64,000 nucleotides of DNA from Lactarius indigo (GCA_025766275.1 JAFKAC010000030.1:310001-374000), one strand, 5' to 3'. Positions 42,636-55,215 are shown, numbered from the stretch's first letter. Notes: generated from the sequence alone by a model not told the origin. Program-made: numbers and translations.

Positions 42636-43145
42636 TGATGGGCGGGTCTCCCGCGACGACGCCAAGGGATAGGCAGATCGGCCGTCATCTTGTCACAAAG
42701 CGCGGTAGCTGTACGCCCTCTTTCTCTCTGAGTTGTTCGCTTCAACTGCTAACGCGCCTCGGTCTCCGTGCAGATACAAAGCTTGCCACTACAGATTTAT
42801 GCACCTCCGCTCACTAGACACCGCATCGCAGGTGACGCAGCTTATTGAGCTCGGTGCAATCGCCACGGCCCTGTCCGACCCGGCCATCTTCGACTTTGGC
42901 CAGCTCTTCAAAGCGCATCACGACCCTCGCCGTGCGAACGCACCTGCTCTTCGCGCTCTTCCGGAAGCTCTTAAGTGGCAGGCCAGACGACCTGCAGCAA
43001 CCATACGTGGACACCACTGGGGAATTTTGTATGTGGCCGCAACCCAAGTAGAGTGCTGGGTCATCGAAGGTGAGCTTTCCATCCGTCCCGCCCCCTATCA
43101 ACTCTTTTCTTTTTTTCCAGGAGAACGACCCCATGGCTATGCGGT
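42636..43145 (+). pseudogene. Family L remnant, copy 2
   Basis: First block MMGGSPATTPRDRQIGRH, an intron-like stretch (GTACGC ... GTGCAG at about 42774), then HLRSLDTASQ and ALSDPAIFDFGQLFKAHHD. Downstream, TTGEFCMWPQP is shared with copy 4 near 54.75 kb in a shifted frame. Frames do not join cleanly. Family not recognised. Confidence 0.45.
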
Positions 43146-43224
43146 CATAAATAAAAAGCGACCAGCGCCGGCTTGTTAACTGCCAGGCGCACACAGACGC
43201 CGAGGGTGTATTCGGTCCTCAGGA

Positions 43225-43850
43225 GTGAGTGCTGATTGTCAGGCACGTCGCGGGGGTTTGCACATCTGGATTGCAGATGTTCTCGATATCATCGTCTTCG
43301 CCCTGCGTTCTAGCGGGGTAGTCACAGCAGCGGTGGCGGGGCGGAGAAGCAGTTTTCTGAGACTCTTGTGGTAGGGCGGTGTAGCCACAAAAGTTTAAAA
43401 CACCCACAGGGATTTATCGTTCTCAATGTCGACAGCAGCAGCGTTCTCTCGGCCACCTACTACAGGTCTATTCGTACTCAGCGACCCCGTTGGTGCAACA
43501 TACCATGAGTGCCATTTAGCTCTCACTGGCACCACTCCCATGCAACGTCCTCGTCCCCCATCTTGGAATGGCTCCGTCGTATCTGCCCTGCAATGTCCTT
43601 GACGCTACTCTTACCAAGAGACAAAGCAGCTAGTATTTCGCGGACACCATCAAAGCTGAAGAGATAAGGACAGCTTACCCGGATGCGCGCAGAGCCTTCC
43701 ACGTCATTTCCAGGTACGTTCATCAGCTCGTAGCCGCAGTGGTTCAAGGCGAAGGTTGAGATTCCTCCCTCACACCTCCCACTCTACTCGAACCGGAGTT
43801 TATACATATTTCGCCACAGTATTGTATCGCGTAATAGGAAAGTACACACA
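43225..43850 (-). pseudogene. Family P remnant, copy 1
   Basis: Reverse strand. First block near 43747-43523: HCGYELMNVPGNDVEGSARI followed by RVSCPYLFSFDGVRE. A GTGAGA donor follows, then after about 43440 a block with GRENAAAVDIENDKS. Both blocks recur at 54.07-54.62 kb forward (SRENAAAVEIENDRS). It lies between a DUF6535 gene and a family L copy in both places. Family not recognised. Confidence 0.4.
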
Positions 43851-43951
43851 AGATGAGAAAAGTTATTAAATGTAGCGGTATGGTGATGTTGAGGGCCTAA
43901 CAAGAATATATGCCCTATCCCACGCGTAAATCTAAGAGATCGATGGACGTG

Positions 43952-46818
43952 TTAAACGATATCATCCTGGGCACGTGAAGGATGTGGCGGATGATCTCCT
44001 GTACGCTCGGTATTTGGTTCCCACATTGATGGACCTGCGATGACTATGTTCGAGTCAGTGACCGACAGCAGTGACGGGGGTCGTGGTAAAAGACCTAGAG
44101 TGGGCGTGGTGTTTGCGTCGATCGCCCGATTCGCCGAAAGGGGGTCAAGAGCGTCCTTGTCCCCGCGTAAACCAGGCTTCTGACTACCATCATCCTCGGC
44201 AGCAGAACCTAGATCGGGTGCAGAGGTTGGTCCTGTAGAGGTGCTGGGAGTAACGGTGACCATTATTGAGCGATGGGGTCCTGAGAAAGACAGTGAGGGG
44301 TAAGGTTGGGTCATCGGCGAGAGTGAAGACATTAGCGCACCTGTAGGAAGTATACTGCCGAGAACTGGATTATGAGCAGCTGAAGCTGGGAGATTTGTTG
44401 TGTAGGAAGGCGCCAGAGGGTCTGGGTTGTGGTGGAGGGCGGTGGCAGTGGATGGGGATGGGGAGGAAGAGGAAAGAGGCGAGACGAATGTCGAAGTCGC
44501 GGAAGTAGGGTGGGGTATTATTGTACCATAGGTGACAATTAAACCAGTGGTAGTTGGGTCTGGTGAGGTGACGGGAATGGAGAAGCTTTCTGTGGTCGTC
44601 TCAGGAGTAGTCTGGGAGTGGAAGTTGTCAAGCGGTGGCACATCCGCAACGCTTTCGTTGGCACGAGGTGGGGTGGGTACGAACGAGGACGGCACTTTGG
44701 GACTGACAATGGGAGCAGGGGCTGACGAGGCGATGGGAGCAAGGGACGTGGAGGCAGAGTGGTTGTGGACGTGTGGTGTCGAATCTGGACGATGGCCAGC
44801 GACGTGGCACAATGGATAAGAGGATGGGCCCGAATGACTTAATGGGGCGAAATCGGTCACTTGATGTAGCGTGACGTAGACAGTTCGAATCAGCCAGAGG
44901 ATACACCGCGCCATCTGATAATCGTTATCGCTCTGCACTTTGAGAACGATTTGATTCCAGAGAGCACAGAACTCGTGCTGCAGATCAGGTGACGTATATT
45001 GCACTTTGAATTTCGAAGCCGCTTCTAGAACGGACATGAAGTCGCCCGCTGGCCAGTACTTCTCCCGGAAACGGGTAAATTGCTGACGAGTAATGTGAAT
45101 CAAGACGGCAAGTGACAAGCTGTTACCGTGTGCGGCGTAGTCTCGAAGGATGCGTTCTTGGACGCCCAGTCCATGGGAGGCAAGGTTAAACCAAGAGTCA
45201 TTGCGCGTTTGCGTCTGTGCGATAATCGTGCAGACCGCAGCCACAGAATTGGTATTATTGCCCCATCTAATCATAATCTGCACAAGTTCGGCGGACATCG
45301 GACCACGATAGTGGTATCTGGACCAAATCTTCTCAAAGACACGATATACCGGAATGTGCGCTGGATCGAAAGCCTTCGCGCAGATCATGGCCCTCCGGTC
45401 TTTGACATCACCAGGTAGCAAATCGGATGAGAAAGTGACGTTCAACAACCCCATTGATGCCGTCGAGAGCTTCTCCTTTTGATCTTCGGTGAGACCAAGT
45501 AAAGGATTGTGGACAAATTTGGAGCTGCGGAAGCCAGGTAAGCCCGAAAAGAAGCGCTCTAGTTCGTGATCTTCGTCCAAACTGTCGAGCGTCCAAATGA
45601 GGGCGCGAGTAACGATCCCCGGTGGTGCGTTTAGAGCAGTTTCCTCGACAGTCCTCTGCACGCCTTGTGTAAGCATGTTGCGAGAACCCTTCGCCAGGGA
45701 TCTGAAGAGATCATCGGCGCCCCCAGCAAAAATTCTAAAATCATCGAAAAAATCATAACAATGAACGTTCAGAGAACTAAGGCACCAAACACAAAAGTGA
45801 AGAAAAGCAAAGCACGGTAAACAGCAATGAAGTATAAAAATGTTGAGACACCGAAGGACCCAAAATGTGGCAAATGACATTCCAAAAACAATGTGCCATG
45901 CCGGAAATGAAAGTGGCGTGTGGTATGGACTGTCATGACGAAAGATCGGGACGAACGTGATACATCCGTACAGAGCAGTGCAAACCCCAATCCATGACAC
46001 CACTGACTTGAATATCGTCAGATTGACGTTCCATAGGAACACAGAGACGCCGGCAAAGAACAGGAACAAGGCAACATGCAGTAGCGTCGGTAGTGCTTCG
46101 ACTGCCCATGGAACGAGAAATTTATCGACACCCTCGAAAAAGAATGCACGGATCCGCGCACGCTTGTGCAGGTTGTAGCGTGGTTGAGTGACCTTGAGGT
46201 ATCTTCGTGCCCATTGCTGAAGTAACGTCGCGAGCAGAGCACAACTGATACTGATCACCAAACTCAAGAAAAACAGCACGTTCACCCAAATGGCATAGTT
46301 TGGCGGAGTAAATGGGGGAGGGGAAGCAGGGAGGGAAGTCGAAACGTTGGATGCAGGGTCGGCGAGGGTCTGATATATATTTGCGAGATAGAAATTGGAA
46401 GTGTCCTGAGGGTTTGGTCGAATGTCCTGGATGGATACCGAGATCAATGAGGCGACAGCAGCAGAGAATAGACCGGTCTATGAGAGATGAGTCTGGGAAG
46501 TAGTATAGAGGATTGGAAGATGGTGACATACAAAGACGAGGATGCTGTCAGCGTCCGCTTTCCATCCTTCGGCCATCTTCTCGTCTTCTTCTTTCGCCGT
46601 TTTGAGATACATGGAGAAAATAGGCCCTGAACCATCGACGAAGATAGGCGTTCCATGTGATTCCTGAACCGGCGCCGACTGGGGTGGATATGGACGGTCA
46701 CCTATGGGGTGGTAATGGCGGTTGAGGACGGTGAGGAGAAAGCCAAGTGGGAGCAGGTACCTCTGCTTAGGCCTATATCTGCTCCAGTGACATTGACACT
46801 TTGGAGGGCATGGGACAT
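43952..46818 (-). CDS. DUF6535 domain membrane protein, paralogue 3
   Basis: Exons 46818-46761 (MSHALQSVNVTGADIG), 46701-46532 (170 nt) and 46477-43952, with introns of 59 and 54 nt, give about 917 residues, the most complete copy with gene 1. Features: FVDGSGPIFSMYL; hydrophobic segments, the second followed by WARRYL; ERFFSGLPGFRSSKF; Ser/Pro/Thr-rich C-terminal third; tail RAQDDIV. A Cys- and Phe-rich insertion (FILHCCLPCFAFLHFCVWC) after the fourth segment, parallel to one in gene 1, adds possible membrane-spanning residues missing in genes 2 and 4. It is divergent from the family M copy at 47 kb. Confidence 0.82.
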
Positions 46819-46950
46819 TGAATAGTATGGAGTGAGACGAGTATAGAGAGTAAAGTGTAGGAGGGCGGAACGCGTTAAGAGTGACTAGTGACTGGTGATT
46901 GCCCTTCGCCAGTTGTAAGCGGCCAAGAGGGCACCATGAGGTAACGGGAA

Positions 46951-46974
46951 GCGCCGAACCGCAAGCGCTCGATG
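46951..46974 (-). promoter_or_regulatory. Conserved upstream element between DUF6535 gene 3 and family M
   Basis: On the reverse strand it reads CATCGAGCGCTTGCGGTTCG then GCGC, 22 of 24 bases shared with 111-134. It lies between two divergent coding regions, so it may act in both directions (inferred). Confidence 0.5.
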
Positions 46975-46989
46975 CTCTACAGTTTGTCA

Positions 46990-48005
46990 TCCCCCACGCC
47001 CCATCCCATTCTCCCACCACAACGTGCTCACTCTAATGTTCTTGTCCGAGTCGCTCCATCGTCCTGCCTCTCTGCAACTTCCATACCGACGTGGTCGAGA
47101 CGCTCAATGTCATTTTCAACGAAGGTTTCATCCTACCAGTTATTGCAGAGTTAGAAATGGTTACCCAGGTGCGTGCTGCGTGCAGATGCTTCCGTGTCAC
47201 TCCTAAACATGCTCACAAACCTCCAGTAGCTCAAAGCTAAATGTTAATTCCCTTTTCCATGCACACATCCTGCAACTCGAACCCTGTTTAGTATTTATGG
47301 CATTCTCAGCGCCTCTCTGACCGTTGACCACTATCTTCCCAGCAGCCGACCGTTGCCCATCGGCACATGGATCGCATTGTCCTTGTGCGTGGACCAGATC
47401 GGGACGTCCTGGCTCGGTACTTATTATTCCAAATCTCCCACCCTCAGCTGGCATAATATTCGCCAAGAGATTGGAAACGTGGACCCTTTTCACGGCTGGC
47501 TTGCTGCTCGATGACCTCTCCACAGGCTCTACCTGCCACTCATTCAGACTGAGTCATCTCTTCACGAGTTCTTTCGTGAGCTTGTAATCTCGCGGAGGGA
47601 GGGACAGTTGGGGATGGAGATGTTATCGGAGACGAAGGTGTGTTATATTATGTGGCTTGACATGAGGACATCACTCAGGAGCTTCCGACCGAAGCCACCG
47701 ACGCAACCTCTGTATGTCTCTTATACTCAGTGCACCGTTTCTCCCTCTCACACGCATTGTTAGGTCCTCATACAGAGGCTTGCCTACGCTGTCCCACTCT
47801 ACCACTCACGCGAGCCCATCCCGGGAATTGCCGACCCTTGCCATATGCGGCGCCTCGTGCACCCATAGGCACTGGAGGCCTCAAGTCGCATACTACACCA
47901 TTGGTAGTTAACATGGCCTGTTCACCTTTCTAGGTCTCGTTGATTCTCACTGGTGTGTTGCTATCGTCTACTCGTCCCCACCTGGTACAAGTGCGTTATG
48001 TTTTT
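46990..48005 (+). pseudogene. Family M remnant, copy 2
   Basis: Forward blocks: LNVIFNEGFILPVIAELEMV ending at a GTGCGT donor (about 47168); a long block from about 47290 with DHYLPSSRPLPIGTWIALSL, GTSWLGTYYSKSPTLSWHNI and EIGNVDPFHGWLAAR, interrupted by one TGA, then SSLHEFFRELVISRREGQ; and a C-terminal block ending LLSSTRPHLVQVRYVF. Same order as copy 1 near 4 kb. The first block also has an in-frame TGA. Family not recognised. Confidence 0.42.
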
Positions 48006-48039
48006 GCAGGCAACCCCAGCCCTCCCACGTGCGTCGCCT

Positions 48040-48370
48040 CATGCACGCAGACGCTATGTGCACGGATTTGTGGAAGCCGTGAGAAGGAACAGGAGACCTC
48101 GGTAGCAACCTGCGGTCGGGCGGCATCAGCGACGGCGATGCGATGAGTGAGCGTCACCGCCGAGGGATAGAAATGATTTCCCAAGAGCGTAGAGAGGTTA
48201 CGCGTTACACCTCACTGGGAGGGACGCTCATCAGCCCGTGGTCTACTCATGTTTACATATTTCGTCCACGATTCGATAAAATATTTAATAGTATCAGTAT
48301 GGTGACATTTAGAACCCAACAGGAGCAAGTACCCTATCTTACACGCATATATAAGGGATTGGGGGATGCG
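48040..48370 (-). pseudogene. Weak family P remnant, copy 2, and 3' flank of DUF6535 gene 4
   Basis: The reverse strand shows GGGCTGATGAGCGTCCCTCC, resembling the start of family P copy 1, preceded by a flank (CGAAATATGTAAAC) shared with the 3' flank of gene 3. Reading frame destroyed. Confidence 0.25.
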
Positions 48371-50998
48371 TTAAACGATTTTATATGGGAATTGCGAAAG
48401 ACGTGGCGGTGACGGAGATTGTGGTGGAAGATCCCGGGCGATCATAGTGTTTTCATGGATCGTGCGATTCACCGAGTGGGGGTCAATGGCGCCCTCTTCT
48501 TTGCGCAAACCAGGTTTCTGGCTCCCACCGCCCTCAATAACAGCACCCATATCAGATGCAGACGCCGGGCCGGAAGAAACGCTAGAAGTAACGGTGACCA
48601 TTGCCGGGCGACGGGATCCTGGGAAAGACAGTGAGAGGTAGGATCGGGACATTGGCGAGAGTCAAGACATCGGCGTACCTGTACGACGTATACTGTCGAG
48701 AACTGGATTAGAAATAGATGAAGGTGGGAGATTTTGTGGGCCGGAAGGCGTCAGGGGTTCTACGTTGTGCTGGAGGGTAAGTGGAGTGGATGGGGATGGG
48801 GAGGTAGAGGGAAGAGGATAGCTGAATGTCGAAGTTGCGGAAGTAGGGTGAGATAATTTCATATCAGAGGTAACGAGTGCATGAGCGGCCACTGGATCTG
48901 GTGAGGTGGTAAGAATGGAGAGGCTTTCGGTGGCCGTCTGATGAGCAGTCCGGGGGTTGGAGTTATCGAGCGGTGGTACATCCGCAATGCTATCGTCGGC
49001 ATGAGGTGGGGCAGGGACGGACGTGGAGATATGAGGTGTCGAGTCCGTATGATGGCTGGCGATGTCACACAATGGATATGATGACGGGTCCAACAAATCC
49101 GCGCCTATCGGGGTAGAACAAGTCTCTTGATGTAGTGCAACGTAGACATTCCGAATCGGTCTGAGGATAAGCCGCGCCACCAGCCGACTGTCGTCACTCC
49201 GCGCTTGGTTCCAGAGAGCGCAGAACTCGCGCTGCAGTTCAGGGAATGTATCTTGCACGTTGAATTTCGACGCTGCTTCCAGAATATCTGAGAACTCGTT
49301 ATCGGGCCAGCGCCAGTCCCATAAATGGCGAAATTGCTGGCAAGTGATGTGAATCAAGATCGCAAGTGACAGGCTGTCACCGTGTGCGGCGTACTCTCGA
49401 AGGACGTGTTCTTGGACGCCCAGTTCATCACATGCGAGGATAAACCAAGAGTCATCGCGCCGCTGTGCCGTTGCGACAGTCCTGCAGACGGAAACCACCA
49501 AATCAGTATTATTCCGCCTGTAATCGCCCCATCCACCCATAATCTGCACAATTTCAGCGGTCATAGGACTAGAATATCGATATCTGAACCAAATCTTGTC
49601 GAAGACACCAGATACCCCGGGAATATGTGCTGGATCGAAGGCCTTCGTGCAGATGATAGCCCTCCGGTCTTTGACAGGGTCAGGTAGCAAATCGGATGAG
49701 AAAGTAACATCTAATAACCCCGTTAGTGCCGTCGAAAACTTTTCCCTTTGCTCTTCAGTGAGACCGGGCAGAGGATCATCGATGACTTTGGAGTTGCGGA
49801 AGCCAGGCAAGCCGGAAAAGAAGCGCTCCAGTTCGTGATCTTCGTCCAAACTGTCAAACGTCCACAGAAATGCACGGGTGACAATCTCTGGTGGCGATTT
49901 CAGAGCAGTTTCCTCAGCTGTCTTGAGCATGCCTTGCAAGAGCATTTTGTGATAACTAGTCTTCCGATCTCTAAAGCGAAGGCAGGCATCGTAATGAAAA
50001 TAAACCGACCAAGTGAACCACTGAAGGACCCGAAACGTGACAAATGATATCCCAGCTACCATGTGCCACGCCGGCAATGAGAGTGGGGTGTGGTATGGGC
50101 TGTCATGACGAAAGACTGGGACGAACGTGATGCACCCGTACAGAGCAGTGCATGCGCCGATCCATGATACCACAGACTTGAAAATTGTCAGATTAACATT
50201 CCACAGGAATACAGAGATGCCGGCAAAAAACAGGAACAGGGAAACATGGAGCAGCGTCGGCAGTGCTTCAACTGCCCACGGAACAAGGAATTTATCGACA
50301 CCTTCGAAAAAGAATGCGCGGATCTGAGCTCGCTTGTGCTGGCTGTAACGTGGCTGAGTGACCTTGAGGTATCGTCGTGCCCACTGCTGAAGCAACGTCG
50401 CGAGTAGAGCACAACTAATACTGATGACCAAGCTCAAGAACCAAAGTGCGTTCACCCAAACGGCATAGTTTGGTGGAGTAAACGCAGGCGGAGAAGCAGG
50501 GAGAGCGTCCCCTATGTCAGATCGATTTGGATCGGCGAGAGTCTGATAGATATTCGCGAGGTAGAAGTTGGAGGTGTCCTGGGGGTTCGGTCGAATGTCC
50601 TGAACGGACACTGAAATCAAGGACGCGACAGCAGCAGAGAATAAACCAGTCTATGGGAGGTGAGTCTGTGAAGTAATGTAGAGAATAGGAAGGCGGTGAC
50701 ACACAAAGATGAGAATACCATCGGCGTCCGCTTTCCATCCTTCGACCATCGTCTTGTCTTCTTCCGTCGCCATTTCGAGATACATGGAGAATATAGGCCC
50801 TGAACCATCAACGAAGTTAGACGTTACCCGTGGTTCCTTAATCGATGCCGACTGGGGTGGATACGGGTGGTCGCCTGCGGGGTGGTAGTGGCGTGTGAGA
50901 ACACCAGCAGCGATGATAAGGACAAGTGGGAGCAAGTTACCTCTGCCCGGGCCTATATCTACCCCGGTCACGTTTACACCTTCGAGAGCTCGAGACAT
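48371..50998 (-). pseudogene. DUF6535 domain membrane protein, paralogue 4, with premature stop
   Basis: Exons 50998-50941 (MSRALEGVNVTGVDIGPG), 50874-50705 (170 nt) and 50650 onward, introns of 66 and 54 nt. The frame is open for 738 residues to TGA at 48664-48662. The same frame then continues to 48371 with sequence matching gene 3 (SPM, then YLSLSF, MVTVT, GGGSQKPGLR), so the TGA (aligned with a TCA serine codon in gene 3) is a nonsense mutation. The DUF6535 domain and the ERFFSGLPGFRNSKV block are intact, so a shortened protein could still be made. The distal tail also lacks about 25 residues compared with gene 3. Confidence 0.78.
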
Positions 50999-51111
50999 TG
51001 AAGAGTATGGAGAGTAAAGCCTGGGGGGTGGAACACGTTGAGAGTGACTCAGGCTGCTCTTCGCCTATACAGTACCGTAAGCCGCCATGAGGCACCATGA
51101 GGTGACGGGAA

Positions 51112-51135
51112 CGGCCGAACTGCAGGCGCTCGATG
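51112..51135 (-). promoter_or_regulatory. Conserved upstream element of DUF6535 gene 4
   Basis: Reverse strand CATCGAGCGCCTGCAGTTCG then GCCG, 113 bp before the ATG at 50998. Same position and orientation as for genes 1 and 3. Confidence 0.45.
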
Positions 51136-51149
51136 ACTCAACGGTTTGC

Positions 51150-51343
51150 CATTGCGAACTCAGGTCGTTTTTGCGCTGCGATGTTGATGTGAAGACCTCT
51201 GAGAGACTCCAGGCCCCTGAATCAAATCGTTCTCAAAGCGCAAAACAACGACGAGGCGATCGCATCGTATGTCCTCGGACGGTTTCGCAACGTTTATGTC
51301 ACTCCACATCAAAATACTGGTTCTGCACCAACCAAGGGGGGGC
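51150..51343 (+). pseudogene. DUF6535 C-terminal fragment
   Basis: From about 51214 the forward strand reads NQIVLKAQNNDEAIASYVLG then RFRNVYVTPHQNTGSAPT, matching the segment after the conserved repeats in genes 1-4 (NEIVLKVQNDN, IRNVYVALH). Only about 45 codons remain; the fragment runs directly into antisense family L sequence, as at 5.75 kb. Confidence 0.6.
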
Positions 51344-51349
51344 CGGAAT

Positions 51350-51735
51350 TCTTAAAATTGCACGGGGTCGGTAAAATTTTTTAAGGGGTTGGGCCGTACC
51401 CCCCCGTGTGCAGGTCGTCCGGCCCGCCACTTGGAGGGTATCTCGGGGTCCACGAAGAGCAAGTACACTTGCGCAGCGAGAGCCCTGTCGAGCTGGAAAT
51501 GCGAGTCGAAGTCTAGGATTGTCGTACGGCTGTCCCAAATTTCTAAAGGTGTCGACAAGGCACTCCAAACGAGCGTTCTTCTCTGAGTGTGTAGTCGCCC
51601 TCTCCTTCACCCATTTCTTGACATTAGGACGGGAGGGGAGATCTTCAGTACGTGCAAGTGTGCAGCGGTTGCGGACGTGGAGACTCAGTACAACAAGACC
51701 AAGCAATATCCGATCGGGACTTCGCATTGTCGCGT
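51350..51735 (-). pseudogene. Family L remnant, copy 3
   Basis: Reverse strand: NVKKWVKERATTHSEKNARL and ECLVDTFRNLG, then ILDFDSHFQLDRALAAQVYL followed by LFVDPEIPSKW and RAGRPAHGG. The AAQV-LLF part matches copy 1. The frame is open for 142 codons (51727-51299), the longest of the family here, but the exon boundary between the two blocks is missing. Confidence 0.45.
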
Positions 51736-51846
51736 CGAGACACCAATTTCGAATTCAGCAGCGACCAATTACAGCAGTTCACCGGCACCGAGGACAACCA
51801 GAATCCGTCCGAGATGAGGCACGCAGATGATGTAAGCGTGAACGCA

Positions 51847-53988
51847 CTGTCCCGAGATTCTCATGAACTTGAAGCTGTCGATGCAGGATTTAGTACAGGT
51901 ACCTTGCTCCCGCGTGTCATCCTCGCCGTTCTCACCTACCCTGCCCTCCGAATGGGTGATGACCATCCACCTCAGTCCACGCAGAATCGAGCATCCCACA
52001 GTGTATCTTATTATGTCGATAGTTCCTAGCCCGTTTTATCAATGTATTGAGAAATGGCTGCGGAGGAGGACAAGAAGATTGCCGAAGGCTGGAAGCAGAC
52101 GCTGATGGAATCCTCATCTTTGTACGTGTCTATCTCTATTAGTCTCGTTTGTGCTAATCAACCCAATGGTCTTAGACCGGTTTATTCTCTGCTGCAGTTG
52201 CGTCATTGATTTCGGTGTCAATTCAGGACATTCGACCAAATTCGCAAGACACCTCCAACTTCTACCTCCCAAATATCTATCAAGCGATTGCCGACCCTAC
52301 GAATTGACCGAATACTCCCCTTCCTTCCTCCCCACCCCCATTTTCTCCACCAAACTATGCCGTTTGGGTCAACTCACTTTGGTTCTTGAGTTTGGCGATC
52401 AGTATTACCTGTGCTCTACTCGCGACATTGCTACAACAATGGGCACGAAGGTACATCAAGATTACTCAAATGCGTTACCGTCCACACAGGCGGGCGCGGA
52501 TTCGTGCGTTCTTTTCTGAAGGCGTCGACAGGTTTCTCCTTCCCTGGGTGGTTGAATCGTCGCCTACACTTCTTCACGCTTCCCTATTCCTGTTCTTTGC
52601 CGGTCTAGCTGTGTTCCTTTGTAACGTTAATCTCACAATTTTCAAGCTGGTGCTCTCGTGGATTGGCGTTTGCACCGTTCTCTATGGGTGCATCACCCTT
52701 GTGCCGATCTTTTGCTACGACAGCCCATACTATACACCACTTTCGACATTTGTGTGGAAGATTGTTACTGGGGTGCTATATGTCGTCTTTCGGGTTCGTC
52801 AAGCATTGTCACACGCGTCACGTCTCCATCGTCCCATAGCCCTTCGGAGGTCGAGGGACCGTTATCAGAAATTGTCCTCGCAGGGCATGCACATGACGGC
52901 CGAACGAACTGCGTTGAATTCACCATCGGAGATCGACACTCGCGCTTTCATGTGGACATTCGACGCCCTAGACGAAGACCACGAATTGGAGCGCTTCTTT
53001 TCTGGCTTACCCGGCTTCTGCAGCTCGAAAGTCATTGACGATCCTCTGCCCAGTCTCACCGAAGAGCAAAAGCGGAAGCTTACTACCGCATTGATGAAGC
53101 TCCTGAACGTCAATTTCTCATCAGATTTGCTGCCAGAGCCCATCAAAAAGCGGAGAGCCATAATATGCGCGAAGGCTATTGACCCGACACACACTCCCGG
53201 AGCATTTATAATCCTTGACAGAATTTTGTCCAACTACCAATATAGCGGTCCTCTGTCTGCCGAACTTGTCCGGATTTTAAGAGGCTGGGGCAGTAACAGG
53301 GGCGAAGATACTAATTTGGTTGCACGAGCTTCTGTCTGCAGTATCGTCGCAAGGGCACAACAGCGCGACGACTCTTGGTTTGTTCTTGCCTCCAGCGAAC
53401 TGAACGTCCCAGAGACAGTCCTCCGAGACTACGCCGCACGCGGGGACAGCCTGTCTCTTGCCATCTTGATTCACATCATCCGCCGGCAATTTGACTATTT
53501 CGGGAAGCCATCTTGGCCGTCGATCCACTTCTCGATATTTCTAGAAGACTCTTCCAAATTCAACGCACGAGCTACGTCACCTGAACTGCAGCACGAGTTC
53601 TGTGCTCTCTGGAATTACTGTAAATAGTTCGAGAAGCGCGGATGGGCAATGGTCCGACTATCGCGTGGCATATTCTCAGACCGATTTGCGGCGTTTACGT
53701 CACTTCGCATCAAGATACCAATTCTGCCTCCACGGACGAGTGGGATGGGGTTCTGAGCGAGCTCCCCTCGTATCCGGTGTGCAACGTCGCTGGCCATATT
53801 CACGACGACTGCCTCCACAACATTTAATCTCGCCGTCCCACACGATCACGCTACGCTCCCCTCCATCACTACTGTCGGTTACTGACTCGGACGTAGCCAT
53901 TGCTGGCCATTCAATATGGGAATCAAGTGCCGAGCATACGGAAGATCACCTTCCGCATCCTTCCCATGGCCAGTACAATATCGTTTAA
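51847..53988 (+). pseudogene. DUF6535 paralogue 5, heavily decayed
   Basis: All three exons can be traced. Exon 1 at 51847-51898 has CTG where the ATG should be (CTGTCCCGA versus ATGTCCCGA). The acceptor before exon 2 is GG instead of AG at 51954-51955. Exon 2 (51956-52121) is four bases short, with two stops and a frameshift. Exon 3 starts at 52176 after a 54-nt intron, has TGA at about 52305, then an open stretch of 413 codons (52386-53627) with WARRYI and ERFFSGLPGFCSSKV, followed by frame changes and a large deletion before the tail (GQYNIV, stop at 53988). The central stretch is long enough to be mistaken for a gene. Confidence 0.85.
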
Positions 53989-54049
53989 CGCTTCCTCTAA
54001 TCTGTTCTTATAGGGCCCTCCATATTCAGTTACCGTACCGATACATTCA

Positions 54050-54640
54050 ATACCTTTCTGTCCTATTATGTGGTACAATACCGTAGCGAAATGCGTAAGG
54101 TCGTATTGAGTAGGGAAGTGTGAGTAAAAGGTCTCGACCTCCGCCTAGACTCACTACGGGCTGATAAACGTACCCGGAAGTTACTTGGAAGTCTCTGTGT
54201 GCATCCGGGTAGTCTATCTCCTCCGTTTTGATGTTACCCGCGAATGCTGTTTGCTTGGTTCCTTGTCAAGGTAGTGCCAGTGTGGTTCACGGGGTACTCG
54301 TGGTAGGTTGTCAAAGGGCCAGTGAGTAGACATGTACGAGGCGTGTAGTCGAGAGAACGCCGCCGCCGTCGAGATTGAAAATGACAGGTCTTCGTGCATG
54401 CTTGAAACTTACCCTACCGGAGGAGTCTCGGACTGCTTCGCCGACGACGACCGCTGCTGTGGCTGTCTCGTCGCGATGCCGGGCGAACGCGACGTCATCG
54501 AGCTCGCCCGCGATCCAGCAGTGCTACCCCCAGAGATCCCCGCGAAGCACTTGACCAACACTGCTCATTTCTGCAGGCCGGAAACACGCGCGACATCTGC
54601 GCGGGGTCAGCAGTTAATGTGCTAGCGCGGGTCGCTTTTC
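54050..54640 (+). pseudogene. Family P remnant, copy 3
   Basis: Forward counterpart of 43225-43850. A degenerate first block (YGLINVPGS near 54160) is followed by SRENAAAVEIENDRS in an open frame of 97 codons (54332-54625) that continues through a Cys-rich part (DRCCGCL). Downstream of DUF6535 copy 5 on the same strand, as in copy 1. Confidence 0.4.
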
Positions 54641-54649
54641 ATTTATGAG

Positions 54650-55215
54650 CATAGACGCGGGACCATTCCCCTACTTGGTAGGGGCAGGGCAGATGGAAGG
54701 CTAACTGTTGACGACCCAGCACTCTCAATAGGTCGCGGTCATGTACCAAATTCCCCCGGGGTGAGTGCGCTTGCTGCCAGGTGCAGGTCGTCCGGTTCGC
54801 TACTTGAGAATATCTGGTGGAGAAGGGTGAAGATCAGGTACGCTTGCACAGCGAGGGCCCATCGAGCTTGAAGAGCTGGTCAAAGTCAAACGAAGATGGT
54901 TGGGTCGGACAGTGTCGTGGTGCAGGATCTAGCGAGCAGATGTGCGCGAGCCCATAGTGGTAGGTTTTGTCTTTGCACGGAGAATGGAGCGCGTCAGCAG
55001 GTGAAATGGGGAGAGATGCAGAAGACGCACGGCTGCCCCGCTTTGGAAGGCACATCGGCAAGGCGCTCCTGGTAAGCGCCCATCTCTGGCGGTGTAATCA
55101 CCCTCTCCTTTAGCCATCTCTCGATGTCGGTGTGGGAGACCTGTAGCACATACAGTTCGTCGTTTGTGCCAGCGGAGTCAAGGAATGCGTTGTAGGCCGG
55201 GAGACGGAGAGCCGA
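54650..55215 (-). pseudogene. Family L remnant, copy 4
   Basis: Reverse strand: first block NAFLDSAGTNDELYVLQVSH, TDIERWLKERVITPPEMGAY, QERLADVPSKAG (open), an intron-like gap, then AHICSLDPAPR and SFDFDQLFKLDGPSL with frame loss, and GEFGTWPRP near 54740. The first block is the best preserved of the family and shows the likely original sequence (compare copy 3 WVKERATTHSEKNARLE). Confidence 0.45.

Noticed and set aside
52386..53627. 413-codon ORF as an independent DUF6535 gene
   Set aside because: It starts inside a transmembrane segment and its missing 5' exons are present but broken just upstream, so it is part of a pseudogene.
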